Positions 55,616 to 64,000 of a stretch of DNA of 64,000 nt are shown here, piece after piece. The DNA is taken from the NCBI GenBank assembly GCA_026008535.1, contig BRKX01000015.1, forward strand, positions 20,233,501 to 20,297,500. The letters are read 5' to 3'. A program made the translations under genes and the position numbers. The notes beneath the pieces were generated by a model. That model was not told the DNA's origin and searched no databases. It worked only from the letters and a program-made list of their open reading frames with translations. The number at the start of each line of letters is the position of its first letter. Within the stretch, counting starts at the first letter, position 1. This stretch comes from Perilla frutescens. Taxonomy: Eukaryota > Streptophyta > Magnoliopsida > Lamiales > Lamiaceae.

Positions 55616-56266
55616 AAAGGATCAAATGAGAACCCTTCTCCCAGGTGAGAACTAGGAACCAATCCTAGCCCTTGTTTGACTCAATCTGGACGGTCCAGAT
55701 TAAATCAGATTTAAGTGGATGGGCGATGGCATTCCTGTAATTTTCGGCAACTTTCTGGACGGAGGGGTAATATAGTAATTTAATAATTCTTCCCTTTTGT
55801 TCTGAGGCTAAAATGAGAATCGCATAATGCTAAAATTATCGAAGTAGGAAGCTAAAATTGATGTGACATTTTCCATTAAGGTTCACCGTTCCCAATTAGA
55901 GTTTATTAAGTTCGTGATCCCAACTAGTAATTATGAGATTCCCATTAGGGTTCACTGTCCCCAAATAGGGTGTATTGCATTTCATTCCAATGAAATCATC
56001 ATTCCATTTTTGTTTATCAACACATGCTAAAATGAGAAATCCATGAGGCTAAAATGTGCGAAGTCGGATGCTAAAATTGAATCTGGGCAATTTCTGAGTT
56101 CAGTTCCGATTTTACCCTTAATGAGACGCGCGAATTGAAGATTTTCGCGATAATTATAAAAATGCCACCGAAAATTTGGATGGATCTGGGGCGTCGATTT
56201 TGCAGGATGGACGGATGGGATCGGTTCCCAGTTCTCACCTAGCGACCGGTTCTCACCAGATCTCAT

Positions 56267-56268
<2 letters not shown>
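55614..56268. repeat. Microsatellite-flanked inverted-repeat element, copy 1 (Micron-like)
   Basis: 655 bp between two (AT)n runs. Inverted ends: left GGAAAGGATCAAATGAGAAC, right (reverse complement) GGATGAGATCTGGTGAGAAC, and further in AGGTGAGAACTxGGAACCxAT on both sides. It holds an internal direct repeat of about 57 bp containing GCTAAAAT (about 55807-55863 and 56027-56085). No ORF. Behaviour resembles the rice Micron elements, which insert in (TA)n tracts. Confidence 0.65.

Positions 56269-56328
<60 letters not shown>
56269..56328. repeat. (AT)21(AG)9 compound microsatellite between two family members
   Basis: Directly joins copy 1 on its left and the related copy 2 on its right. Confidence 0.9.
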
Positions 56329-56329
<1 letters not shown>

Positions 56330-57290
56330 ATGGATCTCAAATGAAAACCAGAGTGCAATGTGAGAACTAAGTACCAATTAGAGCAGTAGATCTTCAATTT
56401 TTAGACGGAGAAGATCTGTACTCGAATTTGAGTTATGCGGTAGCATTTTTGTAATATTAGGGTTATTTTAATGAATTGTGGGTATTTTTAAATTTAGAAA
56501 TTCTATTCTAATTAGGCTTAATCCTTTTAGCATTACTATGATAGGTTTTAGCATTACTGTAATTAGTTTTAGCATTAATGTGACTAGTTTTAGCATTGTT
56601 GAAGAAAGATATAAATTTTAGCATTAACGTGATTAGTTGTGTCTTATTTAATCTACAGATTATGTTGGCACCACTTTGGAGATTTCTCCTGGGATGTCTG
56701 AATTTTATATATCCGATTGATAGGCATGTAGTCATCTGCAATGAAAGATATTTGTAAAATATCTCGTTGCTTCTAGTGGGGCAGTTTTAGCTTTTGTTTC
56801 CTTGTAGTCTCATCTATTGTGACTCTTTTAACACCTATAAATTTTTATATAATACTGTTAAATAAACAAAATAACAAGGCTAAAAACATTATTGAAAGAT
56901 AAAAAATAAAAGTAGTGAACAATAATGTCAATGTTAATGCTAAAATGATACATGATGATGCCAATTTAGTGACCAATAATGATATCATAAAATGTGTCAT
57001 GTCTCAGGTTTATAATGTTCATGTTAACTTTGATCATACGTATATGTTTTCTAATGTTAAGAATGTTAATGATAATGCTAACATCTGACATGATAATGTT
57101 AATTCAACAAACTGTATCAACATTTCTTCTTGGTTGGTTTATAATGTCTCTTACAATTTTTTTATGCTAATGCTAACAAATAGATATGATAATGCTAAAA
57201 TAAAAACTGAAATTTGTTTTTGCTAATGCTAACAAAGGGTTATTATAATGCTAAAATGAGAAATGATAGTATTAAAACTGTAAACAATAA
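56329..57290. repeat. Microsatellite-flanked element, copy 2 (partial)
   Basis: The left end ATGGATCTCAAATGAAAACC followed by TGTGAGAACTAAGTACCAAT matches the terminal motif of copy 1. The interior carries many (A/T)TGCTAA(A/C) words. No inverted right end found; it is probably lost or overwritten by the foldback MITE at 57299. Confidence 0.5.
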
Positions 57291-57298
57291 TGCTAAAT

Positions 57299-57788
57299 TT
57301 TTTTAAAAAACTCCCCATGTTAAATAAATAGTCGAAAATATCCCTCTCATGTTATGTATAAATCATTAAAAAAGTCCCCTTTGAAGAGAGTGAATTACAC
57401 TTGCTAAAAAAGAGTGTATGATTCTTATTTTTACAATTCTTGTATTATTTTTTTAAATATAATCAATTTTTTAAAATAGTAGTTTGACCAAATACTATAA
57501 TTTTTAAATAATACAAAATATATTTACATGTAAAAAAAAATAAGAAACTTAAAAAAATATCAAAATAGCTAAAAAGTAGTAGTATAACCAAATACTATAA
57601 TTTTCAAATGATACAAAATATATTTATCTATAACAAAAATTGTAAACAAATAAATCATACTATCTTACTTAAAAAGTGTAACTCACTTTCTTCAAAAGAG
57701 ATTTTTTTGATGGATTATACATAATAAAGATGAATTTTAGACTATTTATTAAACACATGGGGCTTTTTGAATTTTTTAAAAAAACACA
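57299..57788. repeat. Long foldback MITE
   Basis: Outer arms of about 110 bases are inverted copies (CCCCATGT(G/T)(T/A)AATAAATAGTC on both, and TGAAGA(G/A)AGTGA(A/G)TTACACTT inward). Inside is a direct repeat of about 55 bp: ACCAAATACTATAATTTT at about 57488 and again at about 57589. No ORF. Family not assigned. Confidence 0.65.
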
Positions 57789-58095
57789 GGTGAATAATAT
57801 GAAATTTGAATACAATATAAAACTTTATATGCGAAAGCAGCGGCGTTTGTAGCAATAACAAATATATCATCCGTGTAATCCATATAAAACGGAACACGAT
57901 AAAAACTATAATATATATCTTTAATATTTTAAATCGATTTCCTCGCATCCGATCTAATATAACAATTAACGATCTAGTGAATATTTTATTGAGAGCGTAT
58001 CGAGTTTGAATATATATCACAAAGTTGCATCGTTTAAATTGAGGTCGTCGTACAAGATTTATTATTACTAATTTTGATTTGTCTTTCATGTCTAA
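57789..58095. other. Intergenic DNA up to the Helitron 3' end
   Basis: AT-rich; the minus-strand open stretch 57742-58089 overlaps the foldback MITE and shows no motif. Confidence 0.4.
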
Positions 58096-58107
58096 CTAGT
58101 TTTACAC

Positions 58108-58122
58108 CCGCGCGTTGCACGG
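58108..58122 (-). terminator. Helitron 3' terminal hairpin
   Basis: The minus strand reads CCGTGCAACGCGCGG: a 6-bp stem with one G-T pair and a 3-base loop, 8 bases before the CTAG end. This is the rolling-circle termination signal of plant Helitrons. Confidence 0.85.
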
Positions 58123-58567
58123 CGCAATGCTAATTTGGATTATGAACTATTTTTTTTTAAAAGATTACAAATTACGATGAGATATATATTATATAATATA
58201 ATAAATCACTACACCACCATATAGGTGGGACCTCTACACTGCACAAAAGTGGGACCATTACACCACCTTTATATGATACAAAAAATGAAAATTTCAAGCA
58301 AAAGTAATAAGATAATATCAAACTGATTTCTTAAAAAAATCTACCCTTCACAACTCCAACAACAGTGAGAATCATCAGTTTGGTGAAGCTCATATATTGT
58401 AACTAACATAAGTATATAAATAGAAGGTGTATAGTATAAGATTCCAACTCTCTATGCAGCAACTTATCCACCTATCAACACCAATTGTTTCATTGCAAAA
58501 AAATTTCAGATCTCACATTATCAATAACATACATTCACATAAATAAAAAAGGTAGGAATATGCAATT

Positions 58568-59239
58568 TTATAAGTTTCGGAACACTTCCTTATACACGAC
58601 ATTGATAGTAGATGTACTATCTACATCATCATTCTCACATACTAAAATTCTTAATCCACTTGGACTTGTGACTCGCGACACAGCTACATACAATTGGCCG
58701 TGAGTAAAAATTGATTTTTTGAGAAATAAACCCACACGGTTTAACGACTGACCTTGACTTTTATTGATTGTCATAGCATAAGAGACAATGAGCGGAAACT
58801 GTCGTCGTTGAAATTTGAATGGCAATCTAGGATCTGATGGAGTCAATGACAATCTTGGAATCAACACTTTGTATCCTGCATTATGACCGGTCAGAACTTT
58901 TGCTTCTAAGACATGACTCCCAAGTCTTGTAATAACCAACCTAGTTCCATTGCATAAACCATTAGCATGATCTATATTCCTAAGTAGCATCACTGGAGTT
59001 CTCACTTTTAAAAATAACTCGTGATTAGGAATACCAGAGCATCTAAGACTGTTTAGGAATTCTGGTGTGTGGATGTTTTGGAATATAGAATCATTTGATT
59101 CTGATCTGCATGTAGTATCTGAGCTCAAGTATGACTGACCTTCACTGTTATTCAATGAAACCATGTGCTGGTTTATAGACTCGACTACATTTTGTCCAAA
59201 CATGTGAAATATAAACTGTTTTAAATTATGATATAGCAA
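58568..59239 (-). pseudogene. Helitron PIF1-like helicase, C-terminal part
   Basis: 223 codons open on the minus strand ending at 58568. Recognisable blocks: L-R-N-I-D-H-A-N-G-L-C-N-G-T-R-L (helicase motif region with N-G-T), P-L-I-V-S-Y-A-M-T-I-N-K-S-Q-G-Q-S (motif V type), L-Y-V-A-V-S-R-V (motif VI) and the usual end N-V-V-Y-K-E-V-F-R-N-L. In full-length Helitrons this domain unwinds DNA during rolling-circle transposition. The Walker A and B motifs and the Rep domain are absent, so only about the last fifth of RepHel remains. No stops occur within the remaining part. Confidence 0.88.
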
Positions 59240-59843
59240 AACTCATAGAAACGATTCCTGAATGGCGTAATGCCACCTGATAAATTTTTGGCAATGACTG
59301 TAACTATAACAACACAAAAATTAACTCCCTTGCTCTTATGAAGTGAAAAGTATCACTTGAACACACGCGTATAAGCACACACAAAATGTCTCAGCCGTAA
59401 ACAAAAAAAATCAATCTAAAGATCCACTGTAGACAAATATATTGAAAATCACTAATCTTAAACTGAGAGACCTCTAAATTACTTGCATAGAAATAAGTCA
59501 AATAACACAATCGCCAGTTTATTCAAGAAACCGGCTTTTCATTCCACAAACTATCCTTTTTCTTTCACAATCAAAGCATCAGCTAATTGCAAGTGTGTCG
59601 ATCACATAAATCAAAATAATTTCTGAGCAGCATCATATAGCATCAATCAACCGAATAGTCTATAATCCCATAGTTAATCAAAACACAAGACAGAAAATAG
59701 CGATAAAATATACGTATGCATGTTTCAAAAACTTTTGATCAATAGTCTATAATCTCTTGATGCTCTAGTTAAGAAAAATTATGTATGCATGTTTCAAAAA
59801 CGAACATATATCACATAAGACCAACTTGCTTTAAGGAAGGTAC

Positions 59844-59993
59844 CTTTTCATCATGAAGAATGCATTCCCAACTTCTAATGTCTTCTCTGTTTATAAATGA
59901 AGGAGATGCATAGGTCCGGACCAGTTGAAGCTTCATGGCGAAGGTGGTTTTTGAGTCATCTAAGTTGCAAAGGAAAGACCACACAGAAGGCAT
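59844..59993 (-). pseudogene. First exon of an RPA-like (DUF223/OB-fold) gene carried by the Helitron
   Basis: 50 codons from ATG 59991-59993 ending H-D-E-K, followed by a donor GTACCT at 59838-59843. The segment K-L-Q-L-V-R-T-Y ... E-C-I-L-H-D-E-K fits the start of the OB-fold of Helitron-associated replication protein A large-subunit homologues, which bind single-stranded DNA. The remaining exons are not recognisable between here and the helicase. Placement upstream of the helicase, on the same strand, fits plant Helitrons. Assignment is from short sequence and context. Confidence 0.5.
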
Positions 59994-60170
59994 GACTGCA
60001 AAACAAATCTGAGAAGCAAGTGTGATTTACAGAAAGCAAGTGTGATTTGCCGTAGAACCGATGGGAGATTTTATAGAATTTTAATCTATACTATAGAATT
60101 TTGATAAGAATTGAAGAGTCTTTTCTATAAAAACCTCTAAACCCTGTGAATACGGCAATATTTGAAACAT

Positions 60171-60496
60171 TTAGAGATTAAGAGATTTTTTAGTTTTTAT
60201 CTTTTTAAAAAAAATCAAATTGTGTACAACCAAAATTCGTTATCTTATTTATATTGGATATATATATATATATATATATATTATATTCCTGAAAAGATTA
60301 ACTTATTTCATGAAAATCTGCTAAAAAAACCGCATATATTAGAGATTAAGAGATTTTTTAGTTTTTATCTTTTTAGAAAAAATCAAATTGTGTACAACCA
60401 AAATTTGTTATCTTATTTATATTGGATATATATATATTATATTCCTGAAAAGATTAACTTATTTCCTGAAAATTTGCTCAAAAAACCGCATATAAT
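60171..60496. repeat. Tandem duplication, two copies of a 168-bp unit
   Basis: Copy 1 is 60171-60338 and copy 2 is 60339-60496. Both begin TTAGAGATTAAGAGATTTTT and end near ACCGCATAT. They differ mainly by the length of an internal (TA)n run (60248-60280 in copy 1). Lies near the 5' end of the Helitron. Confidence 0.85.
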
Positions 60497-60615
60497 AATA
60501 ATAATATAATAATAATATTATGTAAATATAGAATAGATTATAGATTTTGGGCGGGATAAGAGCATTTTGGGCGGGAATTTTCCATGCAAAAGATTTTGCT
60601 TTAATATAGTATAGA

Positions 60616-61272
60616 TTTACGGATACTGCATGAAGATGGTGAATGCTTAATTATTCATCCATTTATTAACAAAAGGGGTACATAAATTAAGTGAGTGGAA
60701 TTATTTTTCCTCCTAAAAATATAAATCTAGTGATCTCTTGAGTGACTTAAATTCAATGGAAATTAATGAAAGAATCAATGAAATTTATTACTACATCAAT
60801 TTGTTCAACTGCAATACGGTACATACTATCGTTCAAACATTAATGCACGACATGTCGAACGCGACTTTATGAGACATTTGGCCATCGTCGAGAAACACGT
60901 GTTTGCCGCATCACGACTTTAAGCTTAAGGTGAGGGCCGCGCCTCGAACAGTTGGGAAGTTTTGCCTGCAATATGGGGCAAATCAATATGAACCGTTCGA
61001 TGCTTTTCCTTTTCCCCCGTACGTTACCTACACAAACATAATTTGATTCAAATATGCATTACTAATTTACTACTTCATGTGTAAATTTATATACTCGAAT
61101 TATTTACTATAATTTTAATGCATTTTAATGCTAATTATTTAATTTTATTTTTATTACTTATCTCATTATACTTAAGTATTAATTAGCATTCAAATACATG
61201 GAGATAAACAAGAAAATTGTAGTAAATAAACACAGTGCACACACATGAAGCACATTGCACATTATATATATA
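60616..61272. other. Intergenic DNA between Helitron and element copy 3
   Basis: No gene or element ends recognised. Confidence 0.5.
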
Positions 61273-62410
61273 CAGGAAAGGGATAAATAGGCACTCAATT
61301 CCCATGTGGGAACCTATAAATCAATCCAAGTTCTAGCCGACTAGATCAATTATGACCACAACTTAGTCAATATTTTAGTCAAAGTAAGATGTTAAATTTG
61401 TAATATCTGATAACTTAATGAAGCAGGGGTATTTTCATAATTTAGAAATCCTCTTATGTTTTCCGAATTTTTGGCCCAATTCACAAAATTAAATAGACAA
61501 CACTTTAAACCCGTTGCCTTTTCAAGCACTGTATTGATAAGCTAACATGATAAATATATGTTGCTAACATGAGATAGACTCATACTGCTAATTTGATGAG
61601 ATCATATTGCTAAATTAACATTGTTAAACATCACTCATATTATATTGTACCATATTTAAACTAATATTGTATAGCATATGCAACATTTTTATACATAATA
61701 TTGCTAATATGTTAGTAACATGTTGCTAATATGTGAATAATGATTATTTAATATGGCTTATATGTAATGTTGTTTGATTTGAACCCTAATTTTTTTTTAT
61801 AATTTTTGCAATGAATCGGTAGTCTTCCATCAAATAACCATAACTTTCTCAACTTTTAATATTTTTTTGAAATTCTTTTTTGGTTGAAAAAAATAAACTC
61901 GACTATCTTTCCAACTACATTAGCTTATACGTAACTATTTTCTCATGAAAGCAGTTTGACGTTCAAAGTCAGATATCGTATAAAAAAAATCATATTAGCA
62001 ACATAAAATACAATATATAAACAATATTGTGATGCCATATTAGCAATGTTTGACAGTTATAACTTGTGTATGCTTGAAAAATGAGTTTTGGTATTTTTCA
62101 TCCATTTTTGTTCGAATAAACATATGCAATACGTATCTTAAATGAAAGAGTATGAAAAAATCTTTAATTTATTTTTAGTTTATTTTTTACGTAAAAAAGT
62201 AATTATGATTAATTATTTAAAGTTTTTAAGAATTTTTGAAAAGATGATGACATCATTAATTTTTTATAAAAAAATATGAAATTACCCCTTATTTTTCGAA
62301 TTCCTCATATTTATTATAAGTATGTTACCATATTTTTATGTTCTATGTCATCAAGATGTGTGAATCTGATTACTTTCTAGGTTCCTATATGAAAATTGGT
62401 TCTTATTTGA
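61273..62410. repeat. Microsatellite-flanked inverted-repeat element, copy 3
   Basis: The left end, after a short (TA)n run, has AAATAGGCACTCAATT and GGGAACCTATAAATCAATC. The right end (reverse complement) has AAATAAGAACCAATT and GGAACCTAGAAAGTAATC, so the termini are imperfect inverted repeats with the same motif spacing as copies 1 and 2. The interior is rich in TTGCTAA(C/T). The right edge is next to TATATATT. Diverged, probably older. Confidence 0.5.
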
Positions 62411-62863
62411 GCTATATATTCTCGTTGTTCTCCCTTCGTCTAGCTCAAATTAAATATATTTTTTTTCTTTTGAATTTCAATGCATCAACGAAAATAAGAC
62501 GAGAGATTATGCCCACATTGATTTCAAAGTGGTCATAAATTAGGTAGAAAAATCGTACATGCATTAACAATACTGAGGGAGACTTCAAACAACTTCAATA
62601 AATATAGCGTCATCGTTTTTTTAATTGAGTTCTTATTTAAAACGGGTGCTCAAGAAGAATATATAGTGTATATATTTTTGAGGAAAATATAATTCAAGAG
62701 GATTCTTTAAACTAATTTTATATGTGTTTCATTGAGTTTAATTCAGTGATTTCTGAGTGCAACCAAATATAGAATCATTTAGAAGTATAGAAGATCAAAA
62801 TTGACACACGTGCTAATTTTTTTTAATGTTTAAAAATGTAAATCAAATTACTATCATATTTAC

Positions 62864-62864
<1 letters not shown>
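62411..62864. other. AT-rich intergenic DNA
   Basis: Nothing recognised. Confidence 0.5.

Positions 62865-62930
<66 letters not shown>
62865..62930. repeat. (AAT)22 microsatellite
   Basis: 66 bases of uninterrupted AAT units; likely polymorphic. Confidence 0.95.
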
Positions 62931-62932
<2 letters not shown>

Positions 62933-63659
62933 AAAACAATTCACACATGATTTGACATTTATATTAGGACCACACACAAGCAAATGAATCGAGCCTTGAG
63001 GGAAAACTAACATGTGACTATTATTTATAGCTATTTCGACTATTCCAATATAATTTCTTGGAGGTAATTACTAGCATGCACAAAGTGCATATAAGACTTA
63101 TTTTAGACGGACGGGTTAAATTATTGGGTCAATAAAATTCCGACAAAATCAATATCAACAGTAATATTAAAAAATATCACCCCAAATTCGAAAAGTATCA
63201 CGTGTATCATTAAAAAGTAAAACATCTGCTACTCATCTTATACTAGTTCATTTAGTTTAAATTGTTATTTATCCCATTCCAATTAATGTTAAAGTTTAGG
63301 AATTCATGATTTTTTAGGGTCCATGGTTTTTTTAGGTTTATTTTGTGTTTTTTAGGATTTTCTTAGGGGGGATATTCAAATAAATTAAATCAATTCACTT
63401 TAATTTTAGAGTATAATTTTTTTGAGAACAGAACAAAAATAAAAAATTCAAAAAGAAAATTAAAAAACAAAAAATAGACACCAAAAAAAAAAATCTGCCA
63501 GGTGCATGTGACCCACGCGCCTGCCGGATATAGGTGCACTTAAGGGGGTTGTGCCCGTAAGTGCTTCTCTTTCTTCCATATTTTGTTTCTATACATAGTT
63601 ACTTGATTTAGAGATTTTAGATACGGGACACAAAATATTACCATTTTAATATTTTATAC
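62931..63659. other. AT-rich intergenic DNA
   Basis: Nothing recognised. Confidence 0.5.
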
Positions 63660-63766
63660 AACTTAGAGCTTCTCCAAGAGGCTCTGTAAACACCACATAT
63701 AGAGTGAATTTGGCAAATTTCTTTCTCCAATAGATTGGTTGACAGCTCGGTAGATTTAGGGGGGGT

Positions 63767-63802
63767 GAACAGTACCCCGGTTGATTAACCGAGGTACTGT
63801 TC
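63767..63802. repeat. Near-perfect hairpin at the edge of a possible MITE
   Basis: The arms GAACAGTACCCCGGTT and AACCGAGGTACTGTTC pair at 15 of 16 positions around a 4-base loop. The sequence just before it (about 63663, AGAGCTTCTCCAAGAGGCTC) resembles a terminal motif of common plant repeats; the right part is beyond the window. Confidence 0.6.
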
Positions 63803-64000
63803 ATCTCGGTACCTTTTTTTTTTTTTGTTTTTTTTTTCATAATACAAATTAATTTATTTGGTGTATTTTTTTTATTTTCTATTAGATTTCTTCAATTGTT
63901 TGAAAATTATTTTATACATTAAGTAAATGCTATTACATTAATTTAAAAATCTAACTAAACACAAAATACATAATTAATAAAAATAGAATTACATAAACAT

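Larger units (their letters stand above)
58096..60615 (-). mobile_element. Helitron, internally deleted, both ends recognisable
   Basis: Minus-strand orientation. The 5' end begins TCTATACTATATTAAAG at 60615; the 3' end is CTAG at 58096-58099, preceded by a hairpin. The flanking host bases are A before TC and T after CTAG, the standard Helitron AT target. Cargo: the C-terminal part of the PIF1-type helicase and a first exon of an RPA-like gene. The replication initiator (Rep) and most of the helicase are missing, so it is non-autonomous. About 2520 bp. Confidence 0.82.

Noticed and set aside
55440..56377. ORFs encoding Ile-Tyr repeats
   Set aside because: They are translations of the (AT)n microsatellites.
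60162..60509. 115-codon plus-strand ORF
   Set aside because: It is produced by the AT-rich tandem duplication; the protein is a repeat of the same low-complexity unit.
1..64000. CRISPR arrays, bacterial operons or ribosomal RNA
   Set aside because: No spaced repeats of that type, no Shine-Dalgarno organisation, no rRNA sequence. All evidence is plant nuclear DNA.

Overview
This is nuclear DNA from a flowering plant, almost certainly a eudicot and perhaps an asterid. The lineage guess is weak: it rests on a Sirevirus extra-ORF type I recall, without checking, from Lamiales genomes. It is not bacterial. Genes have GT-AG introns, intergenic DNA is AT-rich, and nearly all coding sequence belongs to degraded plant transposable elements: Sirevirus/copia, Athila-type gypsy, mariner, FAR1-type Mutator, Helitron and several MITE families. 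Only one intact host gene is visible, an alpha-expansin on the minus strand (34485-35443, three coding exons plus a likely 5'-leader intron). One degraded host gene fragment, an exocyst SEC10 remnant, lies at 27720-28250.

Layout. 1-26349: one minus-strand Sirevirus (Ty1/copia). Its 5' LTR is at 24627-26349 and a Met-type primer site follows at 24613-24624. Gag, protease, integrase and reverse transcriptase follow, with two tandem related non-canonical ORFs on the 3' side (2241-4942 and 1-1848). The 3' LTR lies beyond the window. Two Athila-type gypsy elements are nested in it. Athila-1 (5571-12773) has both LTRs, a perfect 5-bp GATGC target duplication, PBS and PPT, but no RT or integrase. 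Athila-2 (about 13300-19240) keeps RT/RNase H and damaged integrase but has lost its 3' LTR, its PBS and a neighbouring piece of the Sirevirus.

26350-34484: AT-rich DNA with the SEC10 fragment, a gypsy pol tail plus LTR fused against it, and a Mutator-like MITE (31280-31968, 9-bp target duplication). 34485-35650: the expansin gene and leader. 36172-38512: a MITE-like inverted repeat and a clean Stowaway-type MITE. 39728-43236: a complete-ended mariner-like element with a broken transposase and an antisense ORF. 43470-46135: a FAR1/FRS-type Mutator transposase pseudogene, itself hit by a foldback MITE. About 46715: a tRNA-derived SINE head.

49149-53272: a short-LTR copia element lacking gag. 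53647-57788: a Stowaway-like MITE, a GC-rich hAT-like element with 8-bp target duplication, microsatellite-flanked inverted-repeat elements (Micron-like behaviour) and a long foldback MITE. 58096-60615: a Helitron with both ends readable, carrying the PIF1-type helicase C-terminus and a first exon of an RPA-like gene. 61273-62410: a third member of the microsatellite-flanked family. The last 1.5 kb holds an (AAT)22 tract and a hairpin. The genes do not form a pathway. The window is a record of nested transposition around one expansin gene.
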